From positions 1,302,001 to 1,366,000 of the forward strand of contig NZ_JAPEMA010000001.1 in assembly GCF_026343185.1 (NCBI RefSeq): a stretch of DNA of 64,000 bases, in the 5' to 3' direction. The position numbers were made by a program, and so were the translations under genes. Numbering within the stretch: position 1 is the stretch's first letter; each line of letters begins with the position of its first letter. Positions 26,595 through 35,042 of the stretch are shown piece after piece. Below the pieces are notes generated by a model. That model made no database searches. It was given only the letters and a program-made list of their open reading frames with translations, and had not been told where the DNA came from. This stretch comes from Streptomyces sp. NBC_00091 (GTDB taxonomy: Bacteria; Actinomycetota; Actinomycetes; Streptomycetales; Streptomycetaceae).

Positions 26595-27896
26595 TTACCC
26601 CGGTGGAACGGGAACGACTCGGGCCCGTCCGCCCCTGGCCAGAACCCTCGCCAGACACTCCACGACCTCCGGCTGGTAGTCGCGCCCGGTACCCAGGCGC
26701 AGCTGCTCCAGGGCGGCCAGTGAGCCGCCCGGGTGACGGCTGCCGCCAGCCAGATCGTCGTACGCGTTGACCGCGCGCACGATCCGGGCGGCGACGGGCT
26801 GCTCACGGTACGGGTCCGCCTGGCGCTCCACGATCACCGCGACCTCCGCCGGCACCCCGGTCTGCCGGGCCACCTCCCCGCCCAGCTCGGCGATCCGGCG
26901 GGCCTCGGCCGCGGGCAGCCCGGCGGTGGCTCCGGCGGGGACGGGGTCGACGAGCGAGAGCTGGCCGATGTCGTGCATCAGCGCGGCGTACTCGAGCACC
27001 GTGAGCTCGCGCTCCGACAGGCCCAGGTCCCGGCCGACGGCGCAGCTCAGGGCGGCGACCCGGCGGGCGTGCCCCGGCGCGGTGTAGCCGGCGATCTCGG
27101 TGGCCCGGGCGAGGGAGGTGATGGTCTGGCGGTAGGTGGTGCGGACGGCGGTGATCCGGTGGAAGGACATCTGGGTCAGCAGCAGCGGCACGCTGAAGAC
27201 CGGCAGGGCCCACGGGCCCGCCACGGCCACGCCGAGGGCCATCACGACCCCGGTGGCGCAGATCGCCGAGCCGATGCCGAGCAGGGCGCGCAGCTCGTCG
27301 CGCAGCAGGGGCCCGTACGGCCATCCGGTGCGGGCCCCGGCGAGCGCGGCGGCGAGGACGGCGTCGCAGAGGGCGGTGAGGCCCAGCAGGAGCAGCAGGA
27401 ACAGGACGAGGTACGGGCCCTGCCCGACCCACACCTCCAGCCGCCCGGAGTTGTAGAGCGGCTGGAAACAGACGGCGGCGAAGGCCACGGTGAGGACCCG
27501 GCGGGCCACGTGGTCCAGGGCGGGGCCGTGGCCCCGGGCGATGTGCGGGACGGTCCCGGCGAGGGCGGCCGCGACGACGACGGCGACGATCTGGAGCACC
27601 CCGTGGTGGGTGGGGTGTCCGGCGTTCTGCCCGAGCAGGGCGTAGGCGAGGGCTCCGGCGGAGCCGAGCGGTGCGGGCTGGCGGTCCCCGGCGGGGAGGT
27701 GCCCGGCGGGGAGGTGCCCGGCGGCGTCGCGGTGGTCGCGGTGGTCGCGGCGGGCGAGTTCGCCGATGGTGATCAGGGTGGCGAAGGCGAGGGCGGTACC
27801 GGGCTCGACGACGCCGGTCCACAGGGTGTGGCCCAGCCCGGCCGCGGTGAGCAGGCCGGCGGCCCCGCGCACCGCCCAGACGGCGACGGCCCTCAC
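26595..27896 (-). CDS. Membrane HD-domain protein (second of an HD/HD-GYP pair)
   Basis: A 433-residue protein with about seven predicted membrane spans in residues 1-260, then an HD domain. GHARRVAALSCAVGRDLGL and EYAALMHDIGQLSLVDPVPA supply the His and His-Asp of the HD motif. The GYP motif of HD-GYP enzymes is absent, so it may be an inactive or divergent partner of the upstream protein. Its GTG start overlaps the upstream stop as GTGA (27893-27896). The region around 27686-27760 is a short tandem repeat that encodes AGHLPAGHLPAGD and DHRDHRD. Confidence 0.75.
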   Translation of the reverse strand: MRAVAVWAVRGAAGLLTAAGLGHTLWTGVVEPGTALAFATLITIGELARRDHRDHRDAAGHLPAGHLPAGDRQPAPLGSAGALAYALLGQNAGHPTHHGVLQIVAVVVAAALAGTVPHIARGHGPALDHVARRVLTVAFAAVCFQPLYNSGRLEVWVGQGPYLVLFLLLLLGLTALCDAVLAAALAGARTGWPYGPLLRDELRALLGIGSAICATGVVMALGVAVAGPWALPVFSVPLLLTQMSFHRITAVRTTYRQTITSLARATEIAGYTAPGHARRVAALSCAVGRDLGLSERELTVLEYAALMHDIGQLSLVDPVPAGATAGLPAAEARRIAELGGEVARQTGVPAEVAVIVERQADPYREQPVAARIVRAVNAYDDLAGGSRHPGGSLAALEQLRLGTGRDYQPEVVECLARVLARGGRARVVPVPPG

Positions 27897-29311
27897 CGTC
27901 CACCGCCGTCGCGGGCGGCCGGGGCCGGCTCCCCGCCCTGGGCGGGCATCGCGGGCAGTCCCGCCGGGGGCGGGGAGCCCGCGGGCATCGCGGGCGGTCC
28001 CGCCGGGGGCGCATCCGGTCCGGGAGACCCGCCGGGGATGACCTGGAGGTCCTCGTCGGAGGTGACCACCGGGTGCCAGCCGTGCCGGGCGATGGCGGTG
28101 ACCAGGGCCCGGACCATGGCCGGGTCGAACTGTGCCCCGGCGCAGCGTTCCAGCTCCGCCAGGGCGGTCGCCACGGGCCGGGCCCGGCTGTAGGAGCGGG
28201 TCGAGGTCATCGCGTCGAAGGAGTCGGCCACCGCCACCACGCGGGCCAGGACCGGGATCTGCTCGCCGCTGAGCCCGTACGGGTAGCCGGAGCCGTCGAC
28301 CCGCTCGTGGTGGTGCAGGATCGCCGACCGGGCCTCGCCGAGGAAGCCGATGCCCCGCACCATCTCGTGTCCGTACTCGGGGTGCAGCTCGATGACGCGC
28401 CGCTCCTCGGAGGTCAGCGGCCCGTCCTTGCGCAGCAGCCGGGTCGGTACGCCCAGCTTGCCGACGTCGTGCAGGATCCCGGCGATCCGGACCACTTCGA
28501 GGCGGTCGTCGGCCATGCCCAGTTCGCGGGCGATCATCTCGGAGGCCTGGCCCACCCGTTCGCTGTGCCCGCGCGTGTAGCGGTCCTTGATGTCGACGGC
28601 CTGGACGAGGGAGCGGATCGTGGCCCGGTGCGCGGCGCGCTCGCGGTGGTACTGGGCGAAGACCCAGCAGGAGATGTACATCGGCAGCAGGACGAGCAGC
28701 GCGGCCGGAACCCCGTACGGGCTGCGCCACATCACGGCCATCATCAGGCCGGCGAGTCCGTGCACGCAGTGCGGGGCCAGGGACCGCGTGGCCAGGCCCC
28801 GCCAGGCGGCGCCGGCGGGCCGGCCTTCGGCGGCGGCCAGGACGGCCCCGTCGAGGGCGGTGAGCACCAGGCAGAAGACGACGGCCGCGACGGCCGCGGG
28901 GAGCATCACGTACGGGAAGTCGGCCGCCCCGCCGAGGAGTCCGTAGGCCTGCCCGGCCGCCCACGCCGCCGTCGACTGCTGCGCGGCGTGCCATACCCGG
29001 CGCACCCCTGCGGGGCGCTGGACGACGCTCTGGGCGAATCCGCCGGGCAGTGCCACGAGCGCGGCGGCCTCGGGCGGCAGCAGGAAGACGGCGGCCATCA
29101 GCACGGGGAAGAAGGAGCCGATCCCCTCGGGCACCCGGCGGCCCAGGAGCGGGACGGTCTTCACCAGCTCGCAGCCGAGGTAGAGGACGGCCAGCAGGGC
29201 CACGGCCGGCCCGGGGGTCGAGGGGCGCACGAGGGCCGGGGCGACGCAGGCCGCGGCCGCGAGAACGGCGGCCAGTACACAGGCGCGCGCCATCGGCGGA
29301 AGTTCCCGCAT
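27893..29311 (-). CDS. Membrane HD-GYP domain protein, putative cyclic-di-GMP phosphodiesterase
   Basis: A 472-residue protein: about eight membrane spans in residues 1-230, then a full HD-GYP domain. Signatures seen are HSERVGQASEMIAREL, GILHDVGKLGVP, HPEYGHEMV, HHERVDGSGYPYGL and ADSFDAMTSTRSY. HD-GYP enzymes break down cyclic di-GMP, which controls Streptomyces development. The C-terminal 60 residues are Pro/Ala/Gly-rich repeats of no clear function. The ATG at 29311 has GGGAGGAG just upstream. In S. venezuelae a paired HdgA/HdgB has been described, and this operon may correspond; that link is from memory. Confidence 0.8.
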   Translation of the reverse strand: MRELPPMARACVLAAVLAAAACVAPALVRPSTPGPAVALLAVLYLGCELVKTVPLLGRRVPEGIGSFFPVLMAAVFLLPPEAAALVALPGGFAQSVVQRPAGVRRVWHAAQQSTAAWAAGQAYGLLGGAADFPYVMLPAAVAAVVFCLVLTALDGAVLAAAEGRPAGAAWRGLATRSLAPHCVHGLAGLMMAVMWRSPYGVPAALLVLLPMYISCWVFAQYHRERAAHRATIRSLVQAVDIKDRYTRGHSERVGQASEMIARELGMADDRLEVVRIAGILHDVGKLGVPTRLLRKDGPLTSEERRVIELHPEYGHEMVRGIGFLGEARSAILHHHERVDGSGYPYGLSGEQIPVLARVVAVADSFDAMTSTRSYSRARPVATALAELERCAGAQFDPAMVRALVTAIARHGWHPVVTSDEDLQVIPGGSPGPDAPPAGPPAMPAGSPPPAGLPAMPAQGGEPAPAARDGGGR

Positions 29312-29507
29312 GGCGCTCTCCTCCCCTGAGCCGTGCACACCGGGTACCGAAATCAAACCAGTACCGACAGGGGAGAATAGGTGGGCCCCCGAACGGAGCG
29401 GGGCACATTTTCGCATTGCACCGTACGGGCGCCCCCGGATTAGCACCTTCGAGTGAACGAAGTGGGCTTCCGGGGGCGGAAGTTCGACCGTGCGTGCAGC
29501 CGGTTGA

Positions 29508-29810
29508 TCAGCCGGGTGCGGGTCCGGCGGTGATGTCGTGATCGGGCACGGCCTGACCCGAACGGATCAGTTCGATCCGTCCCATGACCTTGGAACGCAG
29601 ATCGGTCGGCACGTCGTCCGAACCGCAGCAGCGCTTGACCAGCTTCTTCACGGCCTGCTCCAGGCCGTACTTCTCCAGACAGGGATTGCACTCGCCGAAG
29701 TGCGTCTCGAACTTCGTGCAGTCGCTGTCGGGCATCTCGTGGTCCAGGAACTCATAGAGATGGTCCAGGACCTCAGCGCACTCCGTCTCGTGCGGCTCTC
29801 CGCAGCTCAT
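29508..29810 (-). CDS. rsrA: Zinc-binding anti-sigma factor RsrA
   Basis: A 100-residue ZAS-family anti-sigma factor. The motif His37-x3-Cys41-x2-Cys44 with Cys3 and Cys11 matches RsrA of S. coelicolor, where oxidation (Cys11-Cys44 disulphide) releases zinc and SigR. Other cysteines are at 31, 61 and 62. It overlaps sigR by four bases (ATGA), so the pair is translated together. Confidence 0.95.
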   Translation of the reverse strand: MSCGEPHETECAEVLDHLYEFLDHEMPDSDCTKFETHFGECNPCLEKYGLEQAVKKLVKRCCGSDDVPTDLRSKVMGRIELIRSGQAVPDHDITAGPAPG

Positions 29811-30616
29811 GAGCCCGAGCCTTTCAGGTCGTTCGACTCTCCCGCGCCGGCGGGGACCAGCCCGCGCTCACGGGCATAGTCCTCCAGCATTCCGCGGAGT
29901 TGACGGCGGCCACGGTGCAGTCGCGACATGACCGTACCGATGGGTGTACCCATGATGTCCGCGATCTCCTTGTACGCAAAGCCCTCTACGTCGGCAAGAT
30001 AGACCGCGATGCGGAACTCCTCGGGAATGGCCTGCAGCGCTTCCTTCACATCGGAATCCGGCAGGTGGTCGAGCGCCTGCGATTCGGCGGAACGCAAGCC
30101 CGTCGACATGTGCGACTCGGCGCGCGCCAGCTGCCAGTCCTCGATCTCCTCCGCGGCGCTGCGCTGGGGCTCGCGCTGCTTCTTGCGGTAGGAGTTGATG
30201 AAGGTGTTGGTCAGAATGCGGTAGAGCCACGCCTTGAGATTGGTGCCCTCGCGGAACTGGTGGAAGGACGCGTACGCCTTCGCGTACGTCTCCTGGACCA
30301 GGTCCTCGGCGTCGGCCGGGTTGCGCGTCATGCGCAGCGCGGCGGAGTACATCTGGTCGAGGTAGCCGAGGGCGTCCCGCTCGAAACGCGCGTTGCGCTC
30401 AGCGGTCGTCTCCTGTGCCTGGCCTTCGTCGGTCCCAGCGACAGGACCCACCTCCTCCGACAGCGTGGCGGCTCCGAAAGCGGATCCGCTCGAATCGGAG
30501 AATAGTCGACCATCCTGGCCCTCCGCCGCTCGAAGCGAGCCGCGCTTGGGGGCAGGCAGTACCGTCCAGTCCAGGTCAGCGGCCTGCGGACGGTTCTGGC
30601 TGATGACCTGGGTCAT
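29807..30616 (-). CDS. sigR: Disulphide-stress sigma factor SigR, with upstream in-frame start for the long form
   Basis: An ECF sigma factor that turns on thioredoxin, mycothiol and other thiol-stress genes. Region 2 ([40 protein letters not shown]) and region 4 ([40 protein letters not shown]) are clear. The ATG at 30616 gives 269 residues; a GTG at 30451 ([10 protein letters not shown]) gives the 214-residue form. The extension is 55 residues, the same length as that of the unstable SigR-prime isoform of S. coelicolor as I recall it. Both starts may be used. A SigR-type promoter lies upstream at 30666-30691. Confidence 0.95.
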   Translation of the reverse strand: MTQVISQNRPQAADLDWTVLPAPKRGSLRAAEGQDGRLFSDSSGSAFGAATLSEEVGPVAGTDEGQAQETTAERNARFERDALGYLDQMYSAALRMTRNPADAEDLVQETYAKAYASFHQFREGTNLKAWLYRILTNTFINSYRKKQREPQRSAAEEIEDWQLARAESHMSTGLRSAESQALDHLPDSDVKEALQAIPEEFRIAVYLADVEGFAYKEIADIMGTPIGTVMSRLHRGRRQLRGMLEDYARERGLVPAGAGESNDLKGSGS

Positions 30617-30665
30617 GCGCTCCCTCTCCTCCGACGTCTTTCTCCTGCGTTCCGACACTCCGCAC

Positions 30666-30691
30666 AACAGGCGGCCGGGGCGGCGCATTCC
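30666..30691 (-). promoter_or_regulatory. SigR-dependent promoter of sigR (sigRp2-like)
   Basis: On the minus strand GGAAT (30687-30691) is followed by exactly 18 bases and GTT (30666-30668), the consensus for SigR promoters. It lies 50 bases before the ATG of the long form, so this transcript would encode it. Confidence 0.85.
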
Positions 30692-30765
30692 CGGGCGCCC
30701 CAAGGGCTTTCGGGATCTCCGGGGGCCGCGCGGGGGGCGGGTGAGCTGGATCACCCCGGAATCTG

Positions 30766-31437
30766 TCAGGTCGGCTCGGGCCGGGTCCCCGCGATGAGCC
30801 GGTCGAGCCACGGCGCCACCGCGCCGGTGATCACCGCGAGGGCCTCCTCCTGGGTCGGCCCGGCCTTCTTCGGCACCGCGAAGCCGTGGTCGCCGAAGGG
30901 CACCTCCACGAGCTCGTACGGGTCCTGCGCGCCCGACGGCGGGAACTCCCCGGGCCGCCCGAAGGGGTCCCGGCCGCCCTGGACCACCAGCGTGGGCCGC
31001 CCGGCGTCCAGCAGCTCGGCGGCCCGGGAGCTCTCGGGCCGGCCCGGCGGGTGCAGGGGGAACGCCAGCGCGAGCACCCCGGCCGCGCCCAGGGCGGCGG
31101 CGGTCCGGCAGGCCACCCGGGCCCCGGCGCTGCGCCCGCCGGCCACCACGGGCGGCCCGGGCCGCTCCAGCGCGGGCCACAGGGCCCGCCAGCCCTCGTC
31201 CAGCACCTTGGGCGCGGCGGCGACCTTCTTGCCGGCGACCCGCCAGGGCTGTTCGACGAGGGCCACGGTGACGCCCCGGGCGGGCAGGGCGGCGGCCAGG
31301 GCCTGGAGGTCGCGGGCCTCGATGCCACCCCCGGCGCCGTGGCCCAGGGCCAGCACCAGCCGCGCGGCGCGGGCGGTGTGCCAGGTGATCCGGGCCTCTC
31401 CGGCGGGGGTGTCGACGCTCTCGGTACGCGTGGTCAT
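30766..31437 (-). CDS. Alpha/beta-fold hydrolase (KANL3/Tex30-like)
   Basis: A 223-residue hydrolase. LALGHGAGG forms the oxyanion loop, [13 protein letters not shown] carries the nucleophilic Ser in G-x-S-x-G form, [11 protein letters not shown] holds the acid, and PFGDHGF the His. It fits the alpha/beta hydrolase family in which substrates are mostly unknown. ATG 31437 starts the family domain ([10 protein letters not shown]). It is followed by the sigR promoter region and preceded by the SRAP gene on the same strand. Confidence 0.8.
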   Translation of the reverse strand: MTTRTESVDTPAGEARITWHTARAARLVLALGHGAGGGIEARDLQALAAALPARGVTVALVEQPWRVAGKKVAAAPKVLDEGWRALWPALERPGPPVVAGGRSAGARVACRTAAALGAAGVLALAFPLHPPGRPESSRAAELLDAGRPTLVVQGGRDPFGRPGEFPPSGAQDPYELVEVPFGDHGFAVPKKAGPTQEEALAVITGAVAPWLDRLIAGTRPEPT

Positions 31438-31499
31438 GCCCCCATCGTGCACGGCCCGCGGGCGCGCGGCGGGCAAGCGCGCAGGCGGCCGGCAGGCGG

Positions 31500-32315
31500 C
31501 TAGAAGAGGGTGGCTTCCTCGGGCGCCTCCAGCTCTCCGAGCAGCTCGGGCCCGTTGTTGCGTACGTTGCTCACGGCCGTGGACACCGGGTACGCGCGCA
31601 TCAGCCCGCCGGGCGGCGGCGCCAGCAGGGCGCGCAGGCCGTTCTCGTCGGTGCGGGCCGGGTCCAGCCAGGCGTCCCAGCGGTCCGGGGTGAGCATCAG
31701 GGGCATCCGGGGGTGGATCTCGGAGAGCGAGCGCGGGCCCTCGGCGGGCGCCACCCCCAGCGGGGTGGTCTCGGCGTCGGCGGTGATCACCGAGCAGGTG
31801 GCCCACCAGGCCTGCGGGTGGTCGGCGGGCAGGGTCGCGTCGCGCCAGAACTCGTAGATCCCGGCCATCGCGAAGACGGAGCCGTCGGCGGGGAGCACGA
31901 AGTAGGGCTGCTTGCGGGCCCGCTTCTTCTTCCCCTCGACCTCCAGCTCCCGCTCGTCGTACGCGGTGACCCACTCGTAGTACCCGTCGGCGGGGACGAT
32001 GCAGCGGCGCTGGGCGAAGGGGCGGCGGAAGGAGGGCTTCTCGTGCAGGGTCTCGGACCGGGCGTTGATCATCCGGGCCGCGCCCTCGGGGTTCTGCGCC
32101 CAGGAGGGGACCAGGCCCCACTTCAGCACCCGCAGCTGGCGAACCGGACGCGGGTCCCGCGCGTCTTTGAGGGGACGGTCGAGGACGACGTGGACCTCCT
32201 TCGTCGGCGCCACGTTGAAGTCGGGGGCCAGCGCCTCCTCGGGCTCCCACCGCTCGATCCCGAATATCCCCGCCAGCTCCTGTGGCGTCCGACTCGCCGC
32301 AAACCTTCCGCACAT
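31500..32315 (-). CDS. SRAP-domain abasic-site DNA-crosslink protein (YedK/HMCES family)
   Basis: A 271-residue SOS-response-associated peptidase family protein. Cys2 of MCGRF becomes the N-terminal residue after Met removal and forms the crosslink with abasic sites in single-stranded DNA. Conserved partners are in [11 protein letters not shown] (Asn, Arg, Glu), ADGYYEW (Glu) and [11 protein letters not shown] (His). It shields abasic sites from error-prone repair. The gene starts exactly at the left end of the degraded element: codons 1-4 form the left copy of a 14-base repeat, so its native upstream region has been displaced (see the mobile element). Confidence 0.93.
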   Translation of the reverse strand: MCGRFAASRTPQELAGIFGIERWEPEEALAPDFNVAPTKEVHVVLDRPLKDARDPRPVRQLRVLKWGLVPSWAQNPEGAARMINARSETLHEKPSFRRPFAQRRCIVPADGYYEWVTAYDERELEVEGKKKRARKQPYFVLPADGSVFAMAGIYEFWRDATLPADHPQAWWATCSVITADAETTPLGVAPAEGPRSLSEIHPRMPLMLTPDRWDAWLDPARTDENGLRALLAPPPGGLMRAYPVSTAVSNVRNNGPELLGELEAPEEATLF

Positions 32316-32316
32316 G
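32303..32316 (-). other. Left attachment repeat (attL), start codon of the SRAP gene
   Basis: ACCTTCCGCACATG on the plus strand. Identical to the copy at 35105-35118; flanking bases differ on both sides. Confidence 0.65.
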
Positions 32317-32350
32317 CTCTTCCACCCCTCTGGCCTGCATGAACGCTAGG

Positions 32351-32617
32351 TCATGCGGCCACAGCCAGCACCAAACCAGCACGGTGCTGAGTAATCGCTC
32401 CATCCATCACCCGGATCGCCCGCCCGGTGCTGTCCGGCGTCAGGTGTCCGTACGTGTCAGCGGTCTCGCTGATGTTCCTGTGCCCCAGCCACCTGGACAC
32501 GTCCAAGAGTGGCAGACCACTGCCGAGTGCCGTAGAGGCGAACCAATGCCTGAGATCGTAGGGCGACCACGAATCCGAGTTACCCGTCCAGGGGGCAGGG
32601 CAGCGTGGGCTCCGCAC
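32351..32617 (-). pseudogene. C-terminal fragment of a tyrosine-recombinase integrase
   Basis: The open frame of 88 residues retains the C-terminal catalytic part of a phage-type integrase: SPYDLRHWFASTALGSG (Arg and His), VSRWLGHRNISETADTYGHL (His and nucleophile Tyr) and a short tail. The N-terminal DNA-binding part and the first catalytic Arg are missing. Homology begins at about residue 15, and the upstream end overlaps a different reading frame (32580-33047), so a deletion probably joined the two. It sits 34 bases from the left attachment repeat, the usual place for an integrase. Confidence 0.8.
32365..32384. repeat. Left copy of a 20-base direct repeat within the element
   Basis: CCAGCACCAAACCAGCACGG; the other copy, at 34991-35010, differs at one base. 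It overlaps the end of the integrase fragment. Confidence 0.6.
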
Positions 32618-33047
32618 GGTTCGGAGAGCACGTCACCAGAGCCACGGAGTGGAACGCGTTGCCGGTCACGTAGTGCCCGAGAGACACGTCCCCACCCCAA
32701 GACAGGCGCTCGACGGCTGCCTTCACCAGCAGGACGAGCCTGGTCACCTCCCGGTCACCCTTAGAGGCGAACCGGGGTGCGAACTCCGCCAGTTGAAGGC
32801 CCAGCCATTCGCCGGCCTCCTTGGGCTCCACCCGTGTCCCACGGATCAGCGAAGCGGGTTTCATCAGCCAGTGCGCCGTTTGAATGGGAGGGACGTCGGA
32901 CTCCGGAAACTCCGCGACTGCCCGGCGGTACCTCTGCACTACGTTCTCCGGGCTCGTGGCGGTTGGCGGCGCCCCTGGACGGCGCCGGAGCCCCTCCTCG
33001 TCGAACGTCGCCTTCTCGCCCAGCCATGCGTAGCCGTGGTGGTGCAC
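32580..33047 (-). CDS. Hypothetical protein in the integrated element
   Basis: A 155-residue protein of unknown family. It starts MHHHGYAWLGEKATFDEEGL and contains charged helices, with no recognised motif. Its 3-prime end overlaps, in another frame, the integrase fragment. It could be a real accessory gene, since accessory genes of this size are common in such elements; codon usage is less extreme than in the neighbouring core genes. Confidence is moderate. Confidence 0.5.
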   Translation of the reverse strand: MHHHGYAWLGEKATFDEEGLRRRPGAPPTATSPENVVQRYRRAVAEFPESDVPPIQTAHWLMKPASLIRGTRVEPKEAGEWLGLQLAEFAPRFASKGDREVTRLVLLVKAAVERLSWGGDVSLGHYVTGNAFHSVALVTCSPNRAEPTLPCPLDG

Positions 33048-33071
33048 TGCTGCTCCGTTCCTGGGAATGAC

Positions 33072-33107
33072 GACGGCCCCACCCGTCGGCGTGAGGGCAG
33101 GGCCGTC
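33072..33107 (-). terminator. Hairpin after the XRE regulator gene
   Basis: GACGGCCC (33072-33079) pairs with GGGCCGTC (33100-33107), just beyond the stop of the XRE gene. Confidence 0.5.
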
Positions 33108-33127
33108 AGTTCAGGTGGTGCTGTGGA

Positions 33128-34036
33128 TCAGGCGGAGAGGTCGAAGCGCGCGGGGTCGATGCCCGCCGCGTTCAGCTCCTCGGTGGTGAAGCGCAGCGGC
33201 TGCGCGTCCGGCCGCTTGCTGTCGGCCAGGAAGTCGTCGCGAATACTGGCGACGAGGTCCCACATGCCTTCACCTGAAAGGGCTACGCGATCGAACATCC
33301 GGAATTTTTCTTCGTACAGCTCGATGTCCCGCAGTTCACTGGTAGTGATTTCAGCGTGACGGATTTCGATGATGGCGAGCCGGCCGCCGAAGAGGGCGAA
33401 CGAAGATGTGGGAAGTCCAGGCATGGGTGCAGACAAGGGAACGATGCCGATTTGAATGTTCGGCATCCGCGACATGGTGATGAGCTTGTCTAGCTGCGCG
33501 GCCATCATAGGCGCAGGGATAAGCCGCCATCTGAGTACCGATTCGGTGATCAGGAATCGGAAGGTTCGGGCTCTGTCGTACAGGACTTCCTGACGGCGTA
33601 GACGTGCCCCAATCATCTTCTCTAGAGCATCGTCGGTCAGCTCTGAACCTTGCTGGACTCCCCGCACATATTCGGGGATCTGGAGCAGGCCAGGAATACA
33701 GGAGGGCTGAAACACCCTGAGTAGAGTCGTCTCGGCCTCTACGGCCTGGATCTCTTCCTGGTGCTTGTGGAGTCCGGTACGCCGGTAGATGCGCCACGCT
33801 GTGGCCTCTGTGGCCACCCTGCGGGCTGCCTCGGTCAGCTCGGCCTTTATCTCGACTGAGACTTCCAGGGCCTCCAGGATGCGTTCTACGTCGAAAACGG
33901 AGGGAGGTAGCGCCCCGTTCTCAATCTTGCTCAGCTTGCTTGGGGACATGGCTGCGCTGCGGGCTACTACTTTCGCCTGCTTTCCGCTGGCTACTCGCAA
34001 TTCCCGCAGCGCCTTTCCTAGGTCAGTTCTGTTCAC
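33128..34036 (-). CDS. XRE-family regulator with DUF5753 domain (WhiJ-like)
   Basis: A 302-residue protein. The N-terminal helix-turn-helix (LGKALRELRVASGKQAKVVA, SAAMSPSKLSKIENG) is followed by a DUF5753 domain (FQPSCIPGLLQIPEYVRGV, SVLRWRLIPAPMMAAQLDKL, PTSSFALFGG). Many copies occur in each Streptomyces genome, often beside DUF397 or DUF6879 genes. They are thought to act as regulators in development and in accessory loci. GTG 34036 overlaps the stop of the DUF6879 gene as GTGA. The 22-base palindrome at 34873 upstream of this operon is a possible operator. Confidence 0.88.
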   Translation of the reverse strand: MNRTDLGKALRELRVASGKQAKVVARSAAMSPSKLSKIENGALPPSVFDVERILEALEVSVEIKAELTEAARRVATEATAWRIYRRTGLHKHQEEIQAVEAETTLLRVFQPSCIPGLLQIPEYVRGVQQGSELTDDALEKMIGARLRRQEVLYDRARTFRFLITESVLRWRLIPAPMMAAQLDKLITMSRMPNIQIGIVPLSAPMPGLPTSSFALFGGRLAIIEIRHAEITTSELRDIELYEEKFRMFDRVALSGEGMWDLVASIRDDFLADSKRPDAQPLRFTTEELNAAGIDPARFDLSA

Positions 34037-34554
34037 ACTTCCCCGTACCGCTCCCACCATTCGGCGAACGGCACAGCATGGCTCAGGGCCAAGTCGCGGC
34101 GAGCCATCCATTCCACTGGGTCGGAGTGGGATTCCACCCCCAGGAAACTGCCACCTTCTCCGTAATTCATCGAGACCACCGAGGTTTCATCGAACATCCA
34201 GAAATCCGGAACGCCCTCAAGGGGATTCGGCTGGTCTGTGGTGTCCAGGATGAAGAACTCTTCCCCAGCTTTCGCGTTCTTGTGGTAGCCCCAGCCTAGT
34301 TCGAAGCGGAGATAGTCCGTCATGGGGCGCGAGATGATGTGGACGCGGTACATGCGCTTACCGGCGTCGATGTTCCCGCGCACCTCGTCAGCCCATTCCT
34401 GGTTGTAGTCATCCGGCTGAGGTTCACCGGCCAGGAATGCGCGGATCATCTCCGGGTCTGACGAGCCACTGTAGTCGTCCAGGGTTTCCAGACGGAACGC
34501 TTCACGGCGGAAGGTGGAGAACAGCTTCTCGAACTCAGCGGGCGAGATATTCAC
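34033..34554 (-). CDS. DUF6879 family protein, partner of the XRE regulator
   Basis: A 173-residue protein starting VNISPAEFEKLF and ending PFAEWWERYGEV. It belongs to a family nearly always found beside XRE-DUF5753 regulators in Streptomyces. Motifs are the EFFILDTTDQ stretch and the DFWMFDETSVVSMNY core. The function is unknown; a role as an antagonist or sensor for the regulator is an inference. GTG 34554 has GAGAGG about 7 bases upstream and overlaps the upstream gene by 20 bases. Confidence 0.75.
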   Translation of the reverse strand: MNISPAEFEKLFSTFRREAFRLETLDDYSGSSDPEMIRAFLAGEPQPDDYNQEWADEVRGNIDAGKRMYRVHIISRPMTDYLRFELGWGYHKNAKAGEEFFILDTTDQPNPLEGVPDFWMFDETSVVSMNYGEGGSFLGVESHSDPVEWMARRDLALSHAVPFAEWWERYGEV

Positions 34555-34744
34555 GCGCGTACCTCTCGATGATCTCGGCGGGGATGCGGACCACGGTCTC
34601 ACCGGCGGGGATCTTGATGCCGACCAGCGTCTCCGCGTCCTCCACGTCGTAGCCCTGCACGAGGAGGTCCCCGGTTTCATCGAGGCGGTACAGCGTGGCG
34701 CACGTCCCCTTCTCGCACTCCCCGACCAGCCGTGTCACTGCCAT
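34535..34744 (-). CDS. Small acidic protein, first gene of the XRE-DUF6879 operon
   Basis: A 69-residue acidic protein (MAVTRLVGECEKGTCATLYR, ending AREYLAR). The first part has a CEKGTC pair. It overlaps the following DUF6879 gene by 20 bases, so three genes are coupled. I do not recognise a named function. Confidence 0.65.
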   Translation of the reverse strand: MAVTRLVGECEKGTCATLYRLDETGDLLVQGYDVEDAETLVGIKIPAGETVVRIPAEIIERYAREYLAR

Positions 34745-34872
34745 GCCGTCCCCCTGCTGTGAGGTCTTCGGTCGTGTCCCGTTCGATGCTCCCGACCCCG
34801 TGGCAAGGGGGTCAAGGGATCACGGTTGAGAGAACAGGAAACCGGTGCGGTCGGCTGGATCGCGTCGGTGAG

Positions 34873-34894
34873 CACCATGGAAATTTCCATGGTG
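34873..34894. promoter_or_regulatory. Perfect palindrome, candidate operator of the XRE operon
   Basis: The inner 20 bases are ACCATGGAAATTTCCATGGT, flanked by a matching C and G, so 22 bases are perfectly self-complementary. It lies about 130 bases upstream of the first gene start (34744) in an AT-richer spot. Confidence 0.55.
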
Positions 34895-34990
34895 GTCGGA
34901 GGCCGGAACCTGCCCCGGGGCGCGGAGCGTCCTAGTCAGCACGACGCCAGCGCAGTGCACCCAAACGGTCCGGAACGGACCCCACGGGAC

Positions 34991-35010
34991 CCAGCGCCAA
35001 ACCAGCACGG
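34991..35010. repeat. Right copy of the 20-base direct repeat
   Basis: CCAGCGCCAAACCAGCACGG, 19 of 20 identical to 32365-32384, same orientation, 95 bases inside the right attachment repeat. Confidence 0.6.
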
Positions 35011-35020
35011 GCATGAGAAA

Positions 35021-35042
35021 GGCCCCGGATCGCTCCGGGGCC
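35021..35042 (-). terminator. Terminator near the right end of the element
   Basis: GGCCCCGGA (35021-35029) pairs with TCCGGGGCC (35034-35042). On the minus strand the stem is followed by TTTCTC, so it would stop transcripts entering the element from the right. Confidence 0.65.

Noticed and set aside
26595..29408. A single 937-codon minus-strand frame spanning both HD genes
   Set aside because: Only the last part codes for the HD protein; the first part is out of frame with the HD-GYP gene, which has the real motifs. A GTG at 27896 starts the true gene.
34820..35014. Minus-strand open frame at the right end of the element
   Set aside because: No ribosome site or conserved composition; it runs through the palindrome and the 20-base repeat.
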